DNA of 59,149 bases, taken from assembly GCA_012517905.1 (NCBI GenBank), contig JAAYUE010000005.1:1-59149 (forward strand). Reading direction: 5' to 3'. A program made the translations under genes and the position numbers. A model generated the notes under the pieces. It did not search any database. It had not been told where the DNA came from and was given only the letters and a program-made list of their open reading frames with translations. Source of the stretch: Clostridiales bacterium. GTDB taxonomy: Bacteria > Bacillota > Clostridia > Christensenellales > CAG-138. Positions 35,739 to 43,206 of the stretch are shown here, piece after piece (positions within the stretch are counted from its first letter, which is position 1; every line of letters starts with the position of its first letter).

Positions 35739-35767
35739 ATTGTAGAAGCGGACGCACGGCTTGTCAA
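35739..35767 (-). promoter_or_regulatory. promoter of the Gfo/Idh/MocA gene
   Basis: On the minus strand TTGACA (35762-35767) and TACAAT (35739-35744) are spaced by 17 bp. Confidence 0.8.
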
Positions 35768-35801
35768 TGCACCTCTTTTATTTCGCAAGTATATTTACTT
35801 T

Positions 35802-35811
35802 CTTTCGAAAG
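35802..35811. promoter_or_regulatory. LacI-type operator candidate
   Basis: CTTTCGAAAG is a 10-bp palindrome with a central CG, lying just before the -35 of the activase promoter and 35 bp from the divergent one. Confidence 0.35.
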
Positions 35812-35818
35812 CGTTCTC

Positions 35819-35847
35819 TTTACTTTTTGATCGTTTCGGCGTAAAAT
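35819..35847 (+). promoter_or_regulatory. promoter of the second GRE activase
   Basis: TTTACT (35819-35824) and TAAAAT (35842-35847) are spaced by 17 bp, about 25 bp before the ATG at 35872. Confidence 0.55.
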
Positions 35848-35871
35848 ATGATGCGAATCGAGGATAGGCAC

Positions 35872-36621
35872 ATGCAAAAAGCGTTGGTATTCAATCTTCA
35901 GAAATTCTCCATTCACGACGGCGCGGGCATCCGCACGGACGTGTTTTTTCAGGGTTGCAATCTGCGCTGCAAGTGGTGCGCCAACCCCGAGAGCCAGCCG
36001 ATGGAGCCGCTGCCCGGCGAGTCGGCCAAAGCGTACACGGTGGATGAACTCGTAGAGGAATTGCTCAAGGACAAGCCGTTTTACGACGAAAGCGGCGGCG
36101 GCGTCACGCTCACGGGCGGAGAAGCCCTGCTGCATCCGGAGTTTGTGCTGGAGCTGACGCAGGCGCTGCATCGCGAGGGCGTCCATGTCGCCGTCGAAAC
36201 CGCCGCCTGCGTTTCGGAGGACGTATTCGCCCGCGTGCTGGCTGCTGTGGATTTCGCCTATATCGACCTCAAGCATTACGACGACACGAAGCACCGCGAA
36301 GGCACCGGCGTCGGAAACGAGCTGATCCTTCGCAACATCGCAGCCGCGCTCAAGGGGAAGACGCCCGTCGTCGTCCGCATTCCCGTGATTCCCGGCTACA
36401 ATGACAGCGAGGCAAATTTTGAAGGGTTTGCAAAGACGCTGACGGCGCTTGGCGCAAAGGATGTGCAGCTGCTCCCCTTTCACCAGCTCGGCGAGAGCAA
36501 GTACCGCCGACTGAATCTCGACTATGCCTACGACGGAACAAAACAGCTTCACGACGGTGACGTTTCCGCCTTTGCCGCCGCGCTGACGCGCGCCGGGCTC
36601 AACGTACAGATCGGCGGATAA
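35872..36621 (+). CDS. second glycyl radical enzyme activase (radical SAM, short form)
   Basis: This 249-residue radical SAM protein has the motif GCNLRCKWCANPES and the GRE-activase blocks SIHDGAGIRTDVFFQG, GGGVTLTGGEAL and RIPVIPGYNDS. It lacks the eight-Cys ferredoxin insert found in the activase at 23073, so it resembles the short PFL-activase layout. The ATG at 35872 has GAGG 8 nt upstream. It is not next to a GRE, but the YbiW-like GRE has no activase of its own, so this is the obvious partner. Confidence 0.9.
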   Translation: MQKALVFNLQKFSIHDGAGIRTDVFFQGCNLRCKWCANPESQPMEPLPGESAKAYTVDELVEELLKDKPFYDESGGGVTLTGGEALLHPEFVLELTQALHREGVHVAVETAACVSEDVFARVLAAVDFAYIDLKHYDDTKHREGTGVGNELILRNIAAALKGKTPVVVRIPVIPGYNDSEANFEGFAKTLTALGAKDVQLLPFHQLGESKYRRLNLDYAYDGTKQLHDGDVSAFAAALTRAGLNVQIGG

Positions 36622-36646
36622 TTTTCTGATATTTACTGTGTATCCT

Positions 36647-36671
36647 GCGCCGGTCTCCGGCGCTTTTCTTT
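36647..36671 (+). terminator. terminator of the second activase gene
   Basis: GCGCCGG-TCT-CCGGCGC is followed by TTTTCTTT. Confidence 0.88.
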
Positions 36672-36739
36672 ATACTCGCCTTGCGGCAATTCCTATAAAC
36701 AATCCAAAAGAAATAGAGTATTAACTATCTTTTCACATG

Positions 36740-37182
36740 AAATAGCAAAAAAAGAAGCTTATACCTTTGCGAGTTTCTTCGCCTCGAAGTTCTCCTTTTC
36801 ACAAAAAAGAAAACAAAAACCAATATCTTCCTGTAAGCCTCTTCGCCCCAAGCTGTCTTTTCATAATAAAAAAAGACAGCGAAAAAAGAAGCTTATACCT
36901 TTGCAAGCTTCTTCGCCTCGAAGTTCTCCTTTTCACAAAAAAAATAACAAAAACCAATAGCTTCCTGTAAGCCTCTTCGCCCCAAGCTGTCTTTTCATAA
37001 TAAAAAAACAGCCAAAAAAGAAGCTTATACCTTTGTAAGCCTCTTCGCCCCGAAGTTCTCTTTTTCACAAAAAAGATAACAAAAACCAATATCTTCCTGT
37101 AAGCCTCTTCGCCCCAAGCTGTCTTTTCCCATAAAAAAAACAGCAAAAAAAGAAGCTTACGCCTTTGTAAGCCTCTTCGCTG
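36740..37182 (-). repeat. 132-bp tandem repeat forming an array of minus-strand terminators
   Basis: Three full units and a partial one start at AAGAAGCTT 36752, 36886, 37018 and 37150 (spacing 134, 132, 132). Each holds a GAAG-CTTAC/GTAAG-CTTC-type hairpin that on the minus strand runs into a T-run of six or more. It also holds a CTTCG/CGAAG mini-hairpin and a GCTGT/ACAGC arm pair around another T-run. The copy nearest the 37279 gene is the best terminator. The region sits between two convergent genes. The open frame across it exists only because 132 is a multiple of three. Confidence 0.85.
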
Positions 37183-37278
37183 TTCTCTATTCGGTTGTTG
37201 TTTCAGCCCCGACCCGGGATTCGTCCTTCAGTGGATGGCCTCTCCGCCTCAGGAACGAACCGTTCTGCTGGTAATTGG

Positions 37279-37554
37279 TTACGCCGCGTAGATGCGCGAA
37301 GAGCCCGTGGTTTCGTCGAGGCTTTTGCCGTCTTCCATCATGAACCGGATCAGCCGGATCGTGTCCCGTGCGGAACTGGTTTCGACAGAAAGCTTGGTAA
37401 CGCCGTTTTGCGTCTCGAGCAGCAGGTTCTGAACAAAGCTGTTGCCTCTGAGTTCTTCCGGCTCGCGTTCGGAAACGATCAGTTTGACCGAACCCTCGCA
37501 GGTGTTGACGATTTCGAAGAAACGCTTCAGATTCGTAACGTTGATTTTCATCAT
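37279..37554 (-). CDS. small protein of unknown function (91 residues)
   Basis: The protein starts MMKINVTNLKRFFEIV and is a compact, charged alpha/beta protein with no membrane segment, signal or Cys-rich motif. GGAGG lies 9 nt before the first ATG; a longer frame to 37620 has no ribosome site. Codon use is like the neighbours, so it is likely a real gene. Its transcript would run into the terminator array. Function not assigned. Confidence 0.7.
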   Translation of the reverse strand: MMKINVTNLKRFFEIVNTCEGSVKLIVSEREPEELRGNSFVQNLLLETQNGVTKLSVETSSARDTIRLIRFMMEDGKSLDETTGSSRIYAA

Positions 37555-38059
37555 GTTCCTGTTCCTCCTTTCTTTTTCTTCGCTGTCATTATACGTTCTG
37601 TTTTGCAAAAAATCAACCATTATTCGGCTTTTTATTGTGACTATTCTTCCATAACATAAAAAACAAGTAAAAAACTTGTGTCATTATTGTGAAACGACAG
37701 GCTTTTACCGGAGATTATCGTATTATGTATGCCATTTTTAGGTACATAATCGCCCAAAATCGATCTTTTATCCGATGTTCCAAAAACACCAATAGCCGCT
37801 GACTACTGTCCTGCGGCGTTTTTTTCTATATTCGATTCAGGGTCGCGTTGGTTCGTTCACGGGCGCGGCCGCCCGTTTTTGCGAGGTGATCCGTGCAAAA
37901 TCGATCTGCAGATCACCAGTGTGTCCGAAGCCGATGGTGTACCGGCTTTTATGATTATACGCTCAGCATTATGAAAATGCCAGCGTTTTTTAAAAGATTT
38001 CTCTCTATGATCCGCTGGGCGCCGCTGCGCGCGGCGACCGCGCAAAATGACGGCGGCCG
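37555..38059. other. gene-free region with hairpins and two plus-strand terminators
   Basis: ATTATGTA and TACATAAT (37722-37729, 37743-37750) form a hairpin. GCCGC/GCGGC followed by seven T (37795-37825) and CGGGCG/CGCCCG followed by five T (37860-37880) look like plus-strand intrinsic terminators, although no plus-strand protein gene precedes them. A small RNA is possible. Confidence 0.4.
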
Positions 38060-38827
38060 TTACAGGACGCGGGAATATTGGATGCCCGAGTTTTTAAGCA
38101 CGATCTGGAATTTGTTCCGGTCCCCGCGCGCGAGCTCCACGCAGTATTCGAAGATTTCTCCGGCCGTGTTTTTCGAGATGCGCTGAATACGGAATCCCGG
38201 CTCACCCGCGCGCAGGTGCATGAGCTCCGCGTCGCGCTTGCTCAGCGTGACCGCCTCGTAGATCTCCACGGCCTCCTGCGGGGAGGAGCCGGAGCATTCG
38301 CGGATGGTCGCATAGAGCGAATCGTTGAGTTGCTCGCGTGTCAGCGTCGGGCAGATACGCGTTGGAATATACGCCGTTTCGAGCAGAAGCGGCTCTCCGT
38401 CGCCAAGACGCAGACGCTCGATGCGAAACGTCGTCTCCCCCGCGGAGAGGTTGAGCGCCTCGGCAATCCTTGCCGGCGGGCGCACGGTGCTGAACGAGAT
38501 CACCCTCGAGCTCGGCGCAAGGCCCAGCGCATACATTTCGGTCGTGAAGTTGTAGAGGTTGTTGATGCTGCGCTTGAGTTTCGGCTTGCATACGCGCGTA
38601 CCGACCCGCTTTTTGCGGACGATGACGCCTTCGTCCTCAAGCATCTGAAACGCCTGGCGGACGGTCGAGCGGCTGATGCCTAGCAGCTTGCAAAGCGACG
38701 TCTCCGTCGGCAGCGCGTCGCCTTCGCGCAGCTCGCCCGAGGAAATCAGGGCCGAAAAATAGTTCGACAGTTGCAGATAGACCGGCGCGTCGTTCGTCCA
38801 CGCGATGCGTAGTTTACTCCAATCCAT
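38060..38827 (-). CDS. GntR-family regulator, HutC/UTRA type
   Basis: This 255-residue regulator has a winged HTH (ALPTETSLCKLLGISRSTVRQAF, then DEGVIVRKKRVGTRV) and a UTRA ligand domain (residues about 90-250, with FRIERLRLGDGEPLLLE and FRIQRISKNTAGEIFEY). The ATG at 38827 has GGGGGAG 6 nt upstream. UTRA regulators usually sense sugar phosphates or small acids. It is divergent from a LacI regulator; a perfect palindrome lies in its upstream region. Confidence 0.92.
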   Translation of the reverse strand: MDWSKLRIAWTNDAPVYLQLSNYFSALISSGELREGDALPTETSLCKLLGISRSTVRQAFQMLEDEGVIVRKKRVGTRVCKPKLKRSINNLYNFTTEMYALGLAPSSRVISFSTVRPPARIAEALNLSAGETTFRIERLRLGDGEPLLLETAYIPTRICPTLTREQLNDSLYATIRECSGSSPQEAVEIYEAVTLSKRDAELMHLRAGEPGFRIQRISKNTAGEIFEYCVELARGDRNKFQIVLKNSGIQYSRVL

Positions 38828-38903
38828 GCGATTCTCCCCCGCAGTCACAACGTCCCGTTCGCGCGATCACCGCGCGAAACAGGCGAAAGTCATTCTTTCT
38901 ATG

Positions 38904-38918
38904 ATTGTATCATACAAT
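38904..38918. promoter_or_regulatory. palindromic operator candidate for the GntR/UTRA regulator
   Basis: ATTGTAT-C-ATACAAT is a perfect 7-1-7 palindrome 77 bp upstream of the GntR start. TreR-like UTRA regulators bind similar TTGTAT/ATACAA sites, so autoregulation is plausible. Confidence 0.55.
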
Positions 38919-39111
38919 ATTCAGCGTGAACATGCCCGCAAGCGCCTGAATCCCCTGTTTTGCAACAAATTATTGAATTTCCTCACGCTGCACCATTTTA
39001 AATTGCCTGGTGAAAAATCGCCCGCCGGCGGCTTGTTTCCTCCGAACGGTGTATCTGCGGTTGGCCCTCGCTATTGCCGCAGTCGACCGATGGATGACGG
39101 CTATTTGCATC

Positions 39112-39125
39112 CTTAATCGATTAAG
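39112..39125. promoter_or_regulatory. LacI-type palindrome
   Basis: CTTAATCGATTAAG is a perfect 14-bp palindrome with a central CG, as in LacI-family operators. A 10-bp core TAATCGATTA recurs at 41931-41940 at the end of the GH9 gene. Confidence 0.45.
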
Positions 39126-39263
39126 TTAATGATCTGCTTTCCGTGGCTTCCTATCCAGTTCATCGCCGGCGCAGCGGCGGGCGACGAAGTCTTTTCGCGC
39201 AATCGAGCGATTTTCATCCGTAAAGTTTACAATTCGGGTCCTGTTTTTCCCGTCCGAACCATC

Positions 39264-39292
39264 TTGACAGATAGTTTTTTCACGAGTATAAT
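39264..39292 (+). promoter_or_regulatory. consensus promoter of the LacI-GH9 operon
   Basis: TTGACA (39264-39269) and TATAAT (39287-39292) are both perfect and are spaced by 17 bp. Such a strong promoter needs repression, and the site at 39298-39309 lies at the start of transcription. Confidence 0.88.
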
Positions 39293-39297
39293 CAGGT

Positions 39298-39309
39298 AAC
39301 GAAATCGTT
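39298..39309. promoter_or_regulatory. operator candidate at the transcription start
   Basis: AACGAAATCGTT has 5-bp inverted arms and covers about +1 to +12 of the promoter above, where a bound repressor would block initiation. Confidence 0.45.
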
Positions 39310-39432
39310 TAAGCCCGTTTGAATTTTACTTATTCTTTTTCCCGGTTTTTCACCACGTATCGACGGCAATCTGTTGTTTTTTTTGTTTGCGGCGCGGTCT
39401 GCGAAATCTTTTATGAGTCATAGGCGGTAAAT

Positions 39433-40446
39433 ATGGTTACGATCAAGGATATTTCCGAACGCTGCGGCGTCTCCCGCGCGACGGTGAGCAAGGCGCTGAA
39501 CGGCCACACCGACATCGGCGCGGAGACCATCGCGCAGATTCGCCGTGTCGCCAAGGAGATGGGCTATCTGCCCAATGCGACGGCGCGCACGCTCAAGCTC
39601 GGACGTTCGCACAACATCGGCGTGCTCTTCGTCGACAAAACCGGCTCCGGCCTCAAGCACGAATATTTTTCGTCCATCCTGGACAGCCTGAAGGTGGAGG
39701 CGGAGCGGCGCGGCTACGACATTACGTTTATCAGCAAGGACATCGGCGAGTTTTCGATGGACTACTACGAACACACGAAATACCGCAATTGCGACGGCGT
39801 CGTCATCGCCTCCGTGGACTTTTCCGACCCGGCGGTCATCCGGCTCATCGCCAGCGAAATTCCGACCGTCACGCTGGATTTCGTCTACGACAACCGCACG
39901 TCGGTGCTTTCGGACAACATTGGCGGCCCGTCCGCGCTGGTGCATTACGTGTATGAGATGGGACATCGGCGCATCGCCTTCATCCACGGCGAGGATACGT
40001 CGGTCACGCAAAAGCGGCTCATCAGCTTTCACAAGACCTGTGCAAGCCTCGGCATCCGCGTTCCGGAAGGATATGTCCGGCCCGCGATCTACCACGACCC
40101 GAAGTCCAGCGGCATTGCGACGCGCGAGCTGCTCGCCCTGCCGGACCGGCCGACCTGCATCCTCTATCCGGACGACTTTTCCTTTATTGGCGGCATGAAC
40201 GAGCTCGAGCGGCACGGAATCTCCATCCCGAACGATATGAGCGTGGCGGGATACGACGGCATCCTGCTCTCGCAGGTGCTCCGCCCCCGCCTGACCACCT
40301 ATCGGCAGGACGCGGAAGCGATGGGACGCGAAGCCGCCGCGAGGCTCGTCGAAGCCATCGAGCAGCCGAAGACTTGCCTGCCCCAGCAGATCATGATCTC
40401 CGGACAGCTGCTCAAGGGCGATACGGTCAAAGACATCAACGACTGA
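39433..40446 (+). CDS. LacI-family transcription regulator
   Basis: This 337-residue regulator begins VTIKDISERCGVSRATVSKALNGHTDI (HTH and hinge). It continues with a Peripla_BP_3 ligand domain (NIGVLFVDKTGSGL, CDGVVIASVDFS, HRRIAFIHGE, YDGILLSQVLRPRLTTY). It probably represses itself and the GH9 gene 68 bp downstream until a sugar binds. The ribosome site is weak. Confidence 0.93.
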   Translation: MVTIKDISERCGVSRATVSKALNGHTDIGAETIAQIRRVAKEMGYLPNATARTLKLGRSHNIGVLFVDKTGSGLKHEYFSSILDSLKVEAERRGYDITFISKDIGEFSMDYYEHTKYRNCDGVVIASVDFSDPAVIRLIASEIPTVTLDFVYDNRTSVLSDNIGGPSALVHYVYEMGHRRIAFIHGEDTSVTQKRLISFHKTCASLGIRVPEGYVRPAIYHDPKSSGIATRELLALPDRPTCILYPDDFSFIGGMNELERHGISIPNDMSVAGYDGILLSQVLRPRLTTYRQDAEAMGREAAARLVEAIEQPKTCLPQQIMISGQLLKGDTVKDIND

Positions 40447-40514
40447 TCCGTTCGCGCCGGTCTTACCCACGACAAATCGGCGCAGGCGGACACATCGCGT
40501 CAGGAGGCGTACCT

Positions 40515-41933
40515 ATGGAAAGCATCACAAAACAGGAGATTTCGCCAATCTTCTTTTCCGTCGACAAAAACAGGAGACTGCCGCATGACGACGCAGAGAG
40601 CAATCCCATGATCCAATCGCTGATCAAACCTGTGGGACGCATGTTTTTTCTGCAGCGCTGCGGCATTGCGCTCGAAAGCGCCCATGCGGGAGAGTTTTCC
40701 CACCCGGCATGCCATACCGCGCCCGCCCGTGTCTTCCATTCGGACACATTCCTCCATGTGTCCGGTGGCTGGCATGACGCCGGCGACTACGGAAGGTATG
40801 TTGTGCCAGCCTGCAAAGCCATCGCCGATCTGCTTCTGGCGTTTCGGGCTGCGCCGGAAGCGTTCGGCGATGACTGGGGGATTCCCGAGAGCGGAAACGG
40901 CGTTGCGGACGTGCTGGACGAGGCGCGCTTTGAGCTCGAGTGGCTGCTTCGAATGCAGCGCGACGACGGCGGCGTGTACCACAAGGTCACCTGCGCGTAT
41001 TTTCCGGACATGGTCGCCCCGCAGCAGGAGCGGGCGGAGTTGTTCGTCTTTCCTGTTTCCACAGCGGCGACGGGCGATTTTTCCGCCGTCATGGCGATGG
41101 CATACCCGCTCTATGAGTCCATCGACCGCGCGTTTGCCAAAAAATGCCTGCGCGCGTCCGTCAACGCCTATGAGTTTTTGAAGCACGCAAAACCGCTGCC
41201 CTTCCACAACCCGTCCGGCGTGGTCACGGGCGAATACGGCGACGAATCGGATGCGGACGAGCGCTATTTCGCCGCCTGCGCGCTGTATCAGGCGACGGGG
41301 CAATCGTACTATCTCTCCGACGCCTCCGCGCTCTATCGAAACGGGCGATCGGCGGATCTCGGCTGGGCGGACGTCGGCGGTTACGGCAACGCCATGCTTC
41401 TCTTCGGCGGGCGCGCCTGCGAGGACGATATCCTCGTCGGACGCATCCGCGCCGACCTGCTTGCGACGGCAGAACGCCTCAGCGAGCGCACGGAGCAAAG
41501 CCCTTACGGTATCTCGATCGACGAATTTCTCTGGGGCAGCAATATGTATCTGCTCAACAACGCCATGACGCTGCTGCTCGCCAACGACGCGCAGGATACC
41601 GAGCGGTACGTCGCTGCAGCGCGCGCACACCTGAACTATATCCTCGGCGGCAACCCGTCCGGCATCTGTTATGTCACCGGCTTTGGCGGGCGCTCGCCGC
41701 AGCACCCGCACCATCGCCCCTCCGCCGCGGCGGGCGCGGCGATGCCCGGCATGCTCGTCGGCGGACCGGATCAGTATCTGCACGATCTCACGGCAAAGAC
41801 GCTGCTTTCCGGAAAACCGGCGGCAGAGCGGTATATCGACTCGGTGGAGAGCTATTCCACCAACGAGGTCGCCGTCTACTGGAACAGCGTCCTGCTCTAT
41901 GTGCTCGCGCGCCTGAGCCGGCTCGGGGCGTAA
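40515..41933 (+). CDS. glycoside hydrolase family 9, apparently cytosolic
   Basis: The 472 residues carry the GH9 (alpha/alpha)6 core. The catalytic site is visible: GGWHDAGDYGRYVVP (the Asp base region), HHRPS and the acid Glu in SYSTNEVAVYWN. Cellulases of this family normally have a signal peptide and often an Ig-like N-terminal domain; both are missing here. The ATG at 40515 has AGGAGG 7 nt upstream. A cytosolic GH9 would act on imported oligosaccharides, for example cello- or glucosamine-oligosaccharides. Co-transcribed with the LacI regulator. Confidence 0.9.
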   Translation: MESITKQEISPIFFSVDKNRRLPHDDAESNPMIQSLIKPVGRMFFLQRCGIALESAHAGEFSHPACHTAPARVFHSDTFLHVSGGWHDAGDYGRYVVPACKAIADLLLAFRAAPEAFGDDWGIPESGNGVADVLDEARFELEWLLRMQRDDGGVYHKVTCAYFPDMVAPQQERAELFVFPVSTAATGDFSAVMAMAYPLYESIDRAFAKKCLRASVNAYEFLKHAKPLPFHNPSGVVTGEYGDESDADERYFAACALYQATGQSYYLSDASALYRNGRSADLGWADVGGYGNAMLLFGGRACEDDILVGRIRADLLATAERLSERTEQSPYGISIDEFLWGSNMYLLNNAMTLLLANDAQDTERYVAAARAHLNYILGGNPSGICYVTGFGGRSPQHPHHRPSAAAGAAMPGMLVGGPDQYLHDLTAKTLLSGKPAAERYIDSVESYSTNEVAVYWNSVLLYVLARLSRLGA

Positions 41934-41950
41934 TCGATTAGCGCAACAAA

Positions 41951-41983
41951 AAAACGGCGGAGCATACGCTTCGCCGTTTTTTT
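41951..41983. terminator. bidirectional terminator
   Basis: ACGGCG and CGCCGT arms are flanked by seven A and seven T, ending both the GH9 and the convergent aldolase transcripts. Confidence 0.85.
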
Positions 41984-41999
41984 GTGCCCGAATCCTTAT

Positions 42000-43193
42000 T
42001 TACAACCCCAACTGCCCCCTCGCGGCTTCTTCCGCCGCTCTGCAGGTCTGGCAGGCGCTCTCCAAATCCGCGCCGCAGCAGAGCACGCCGTGGTTCATCA
42101 GAAGGCAGCCGCTTCGCTCGCCCAGCGCTTGAATCGCGACCCGAGAAAGCTTCCCGGTCGAAGGAAGCGCGTGTCCCGCGCAGCGCAGCGCCGCGTCCGT
42201 TCCTCCGGAGATGCTCTTTCGCGCGGCGGCGAACACGCCGCAAAGCTTCGCGTGGGTATGGATCGCCGCGCCGACATCATTCCGCGCGGTGAAGAGATCG
42301 CGATGCAGCCGCTTTTCGCTCGTCGGCTTGCGCTGCGCGCCATAGGATAGCGTGGCAAGCTCCACCTTCACGACGTCGTCCGGCGTGAGATAGCGATAGT
42401 CCAGCCCGCTCGGCGTGCAGAGCATGTACGCGTCGTCCAGCCGCACGGCGAGGTTGCCCCAAGTGCCCTGCACCAATCCTTCTTCCACCAGGCGCCTGCC
42501 ACAGGCGACGATCTGCTCGCGCAGCGTTTGCTCCCGTTCCGTTCTCACGGGCCCGCCTTCAGCTTCTCCTGCCTGCGCTGTCTGCTCCCGCGCGGATTCC
42601 GCGCCGAGGTTGATCTTCGAATATTTTTTCTGATAGATCAGGTGCATCAGCGCCGCCGAAAACAGCGGCACGCGTTTCGCCCCGCCGATCTTTTGCGCAA
42701 GAATGTGCGTCATCGCCGCCTTTTCCAGCAGGATGGCGCCCGTGAGCGCCTCCGTGAGCGAGCGGCCGGTAATCAGCATGCCGTGTTCTCTGACAAAGCA
42801 GCTGTTTCTGCCGCGCAGGCAGCGCGCCAGTTCGCGCGGCTCCAGCGCGCGGGCAACCCGCGCGGTCAGGCCGACGATCTGCGCCATGTCGTCCAGCTCC
42901 GCCCGCAGCGCGCGCATCGCGTCCGCAATCCGCGGCGCATACGTTCCGCGCAGCAGCAGCAGCGCCTTCGCCTCGGGTTTGATCAAAAACGCGCGAAGAA
43001 ACGGCTCGCCCTCCGGCGCGGCGCCGAGCTCCTGTATCGTGATATCCGCGCCGTCCAGCTCGGCGACGACCGCCGCGCCGTCCTCCAGCCGCAGGGCGGC
43101 CTTGACCGGGCCGCTCTCTTTTGCGAGCAGGCCCTCATGCCGCAGTTGCGCGGCCAGTTCCAGAAAAGCCTTCGCGGCCTCGGTCTTCGTCAT
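42000..43193 (-). CDS. two-domain class II aldolase/adducin-like protein
   Basis: The C-terminal half (about 205-397) is a normal class II aldolase/epimerase domain: GTWGNLAVR, TPSGLDYRYL, the Zn-binding IHTHAK, and LMNHGVLCCG. The N-terminal half (1-195) is a diverged copy that keeps the late REHGMLITG segment but has no HxH, so it should not bind metal. The family cleaves ketose-1-phosphates or isomerises pentulose phosphates. The ATG at 43193 follows GAGGACGGG; a longer frame to 43334 overlaps the kinase gene. Last gene of the TetR-aminotransferase-kinase operon. Confidence 0.85.
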   Translation of the reverse strand: MTKTEAAKAFLELAAQLRHEGLLAKESGPVKAALRLEDGAAVVAELDGADITIQELGAAPEGEPFLRAFLIKPEAKALLLLRGTYAPRIADAMRALRAELDDMAQIVGLTARVARALEPRELARCLRGRNSCFVREHGMLITGRSLTEALTGAILLEKAAMTHILAQKIGGAKRVPLFSAALMHLIYQKKYSKINLGAESAREQTAQAGEAEGGPVRTEREQTLREQIVACGRRLVEEGLVQGTWGNLAVRLDDAYMLCTPSGLDYRYLTPDDVVKVELATLSYGAQRKPTSEKRLHRDLFTARNDVGAAIHTHAKLCGVFAAARKSISGGTDAALRCAGHALPSTGKLSRVAIQALGERSGCLLMNHGVLCCGADLESACQTCRAAEEAARGQLGL

Positions 43194-43206
43194 CTGTTTC
43201 CCGTCC

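Larger units (their letters stand above)
38828..39432. other. 605-bp divergent regulatory region
   Basis: No gene was found. The stretch holds the palindromes at 38904 and 39112, a consensus plus-strand promoter at 39264-39292 and an operator-like site at 39298. Confidence 0.6.

Noticed and set aside
36799-37146. Minus-strand ORF with a 44-residue repeat
   Set aside because: It stays open only because the DNA repeat is 132 bp long. The peptide is Lys/Phe-rich without a ribosome site, and the DNA is made of terminator hairpins.
36740-37182. Possible CRISPR array
   Set aside because: The unit is repeated as a whole (132 bp) with no variable spacers, and no cas genes are present.
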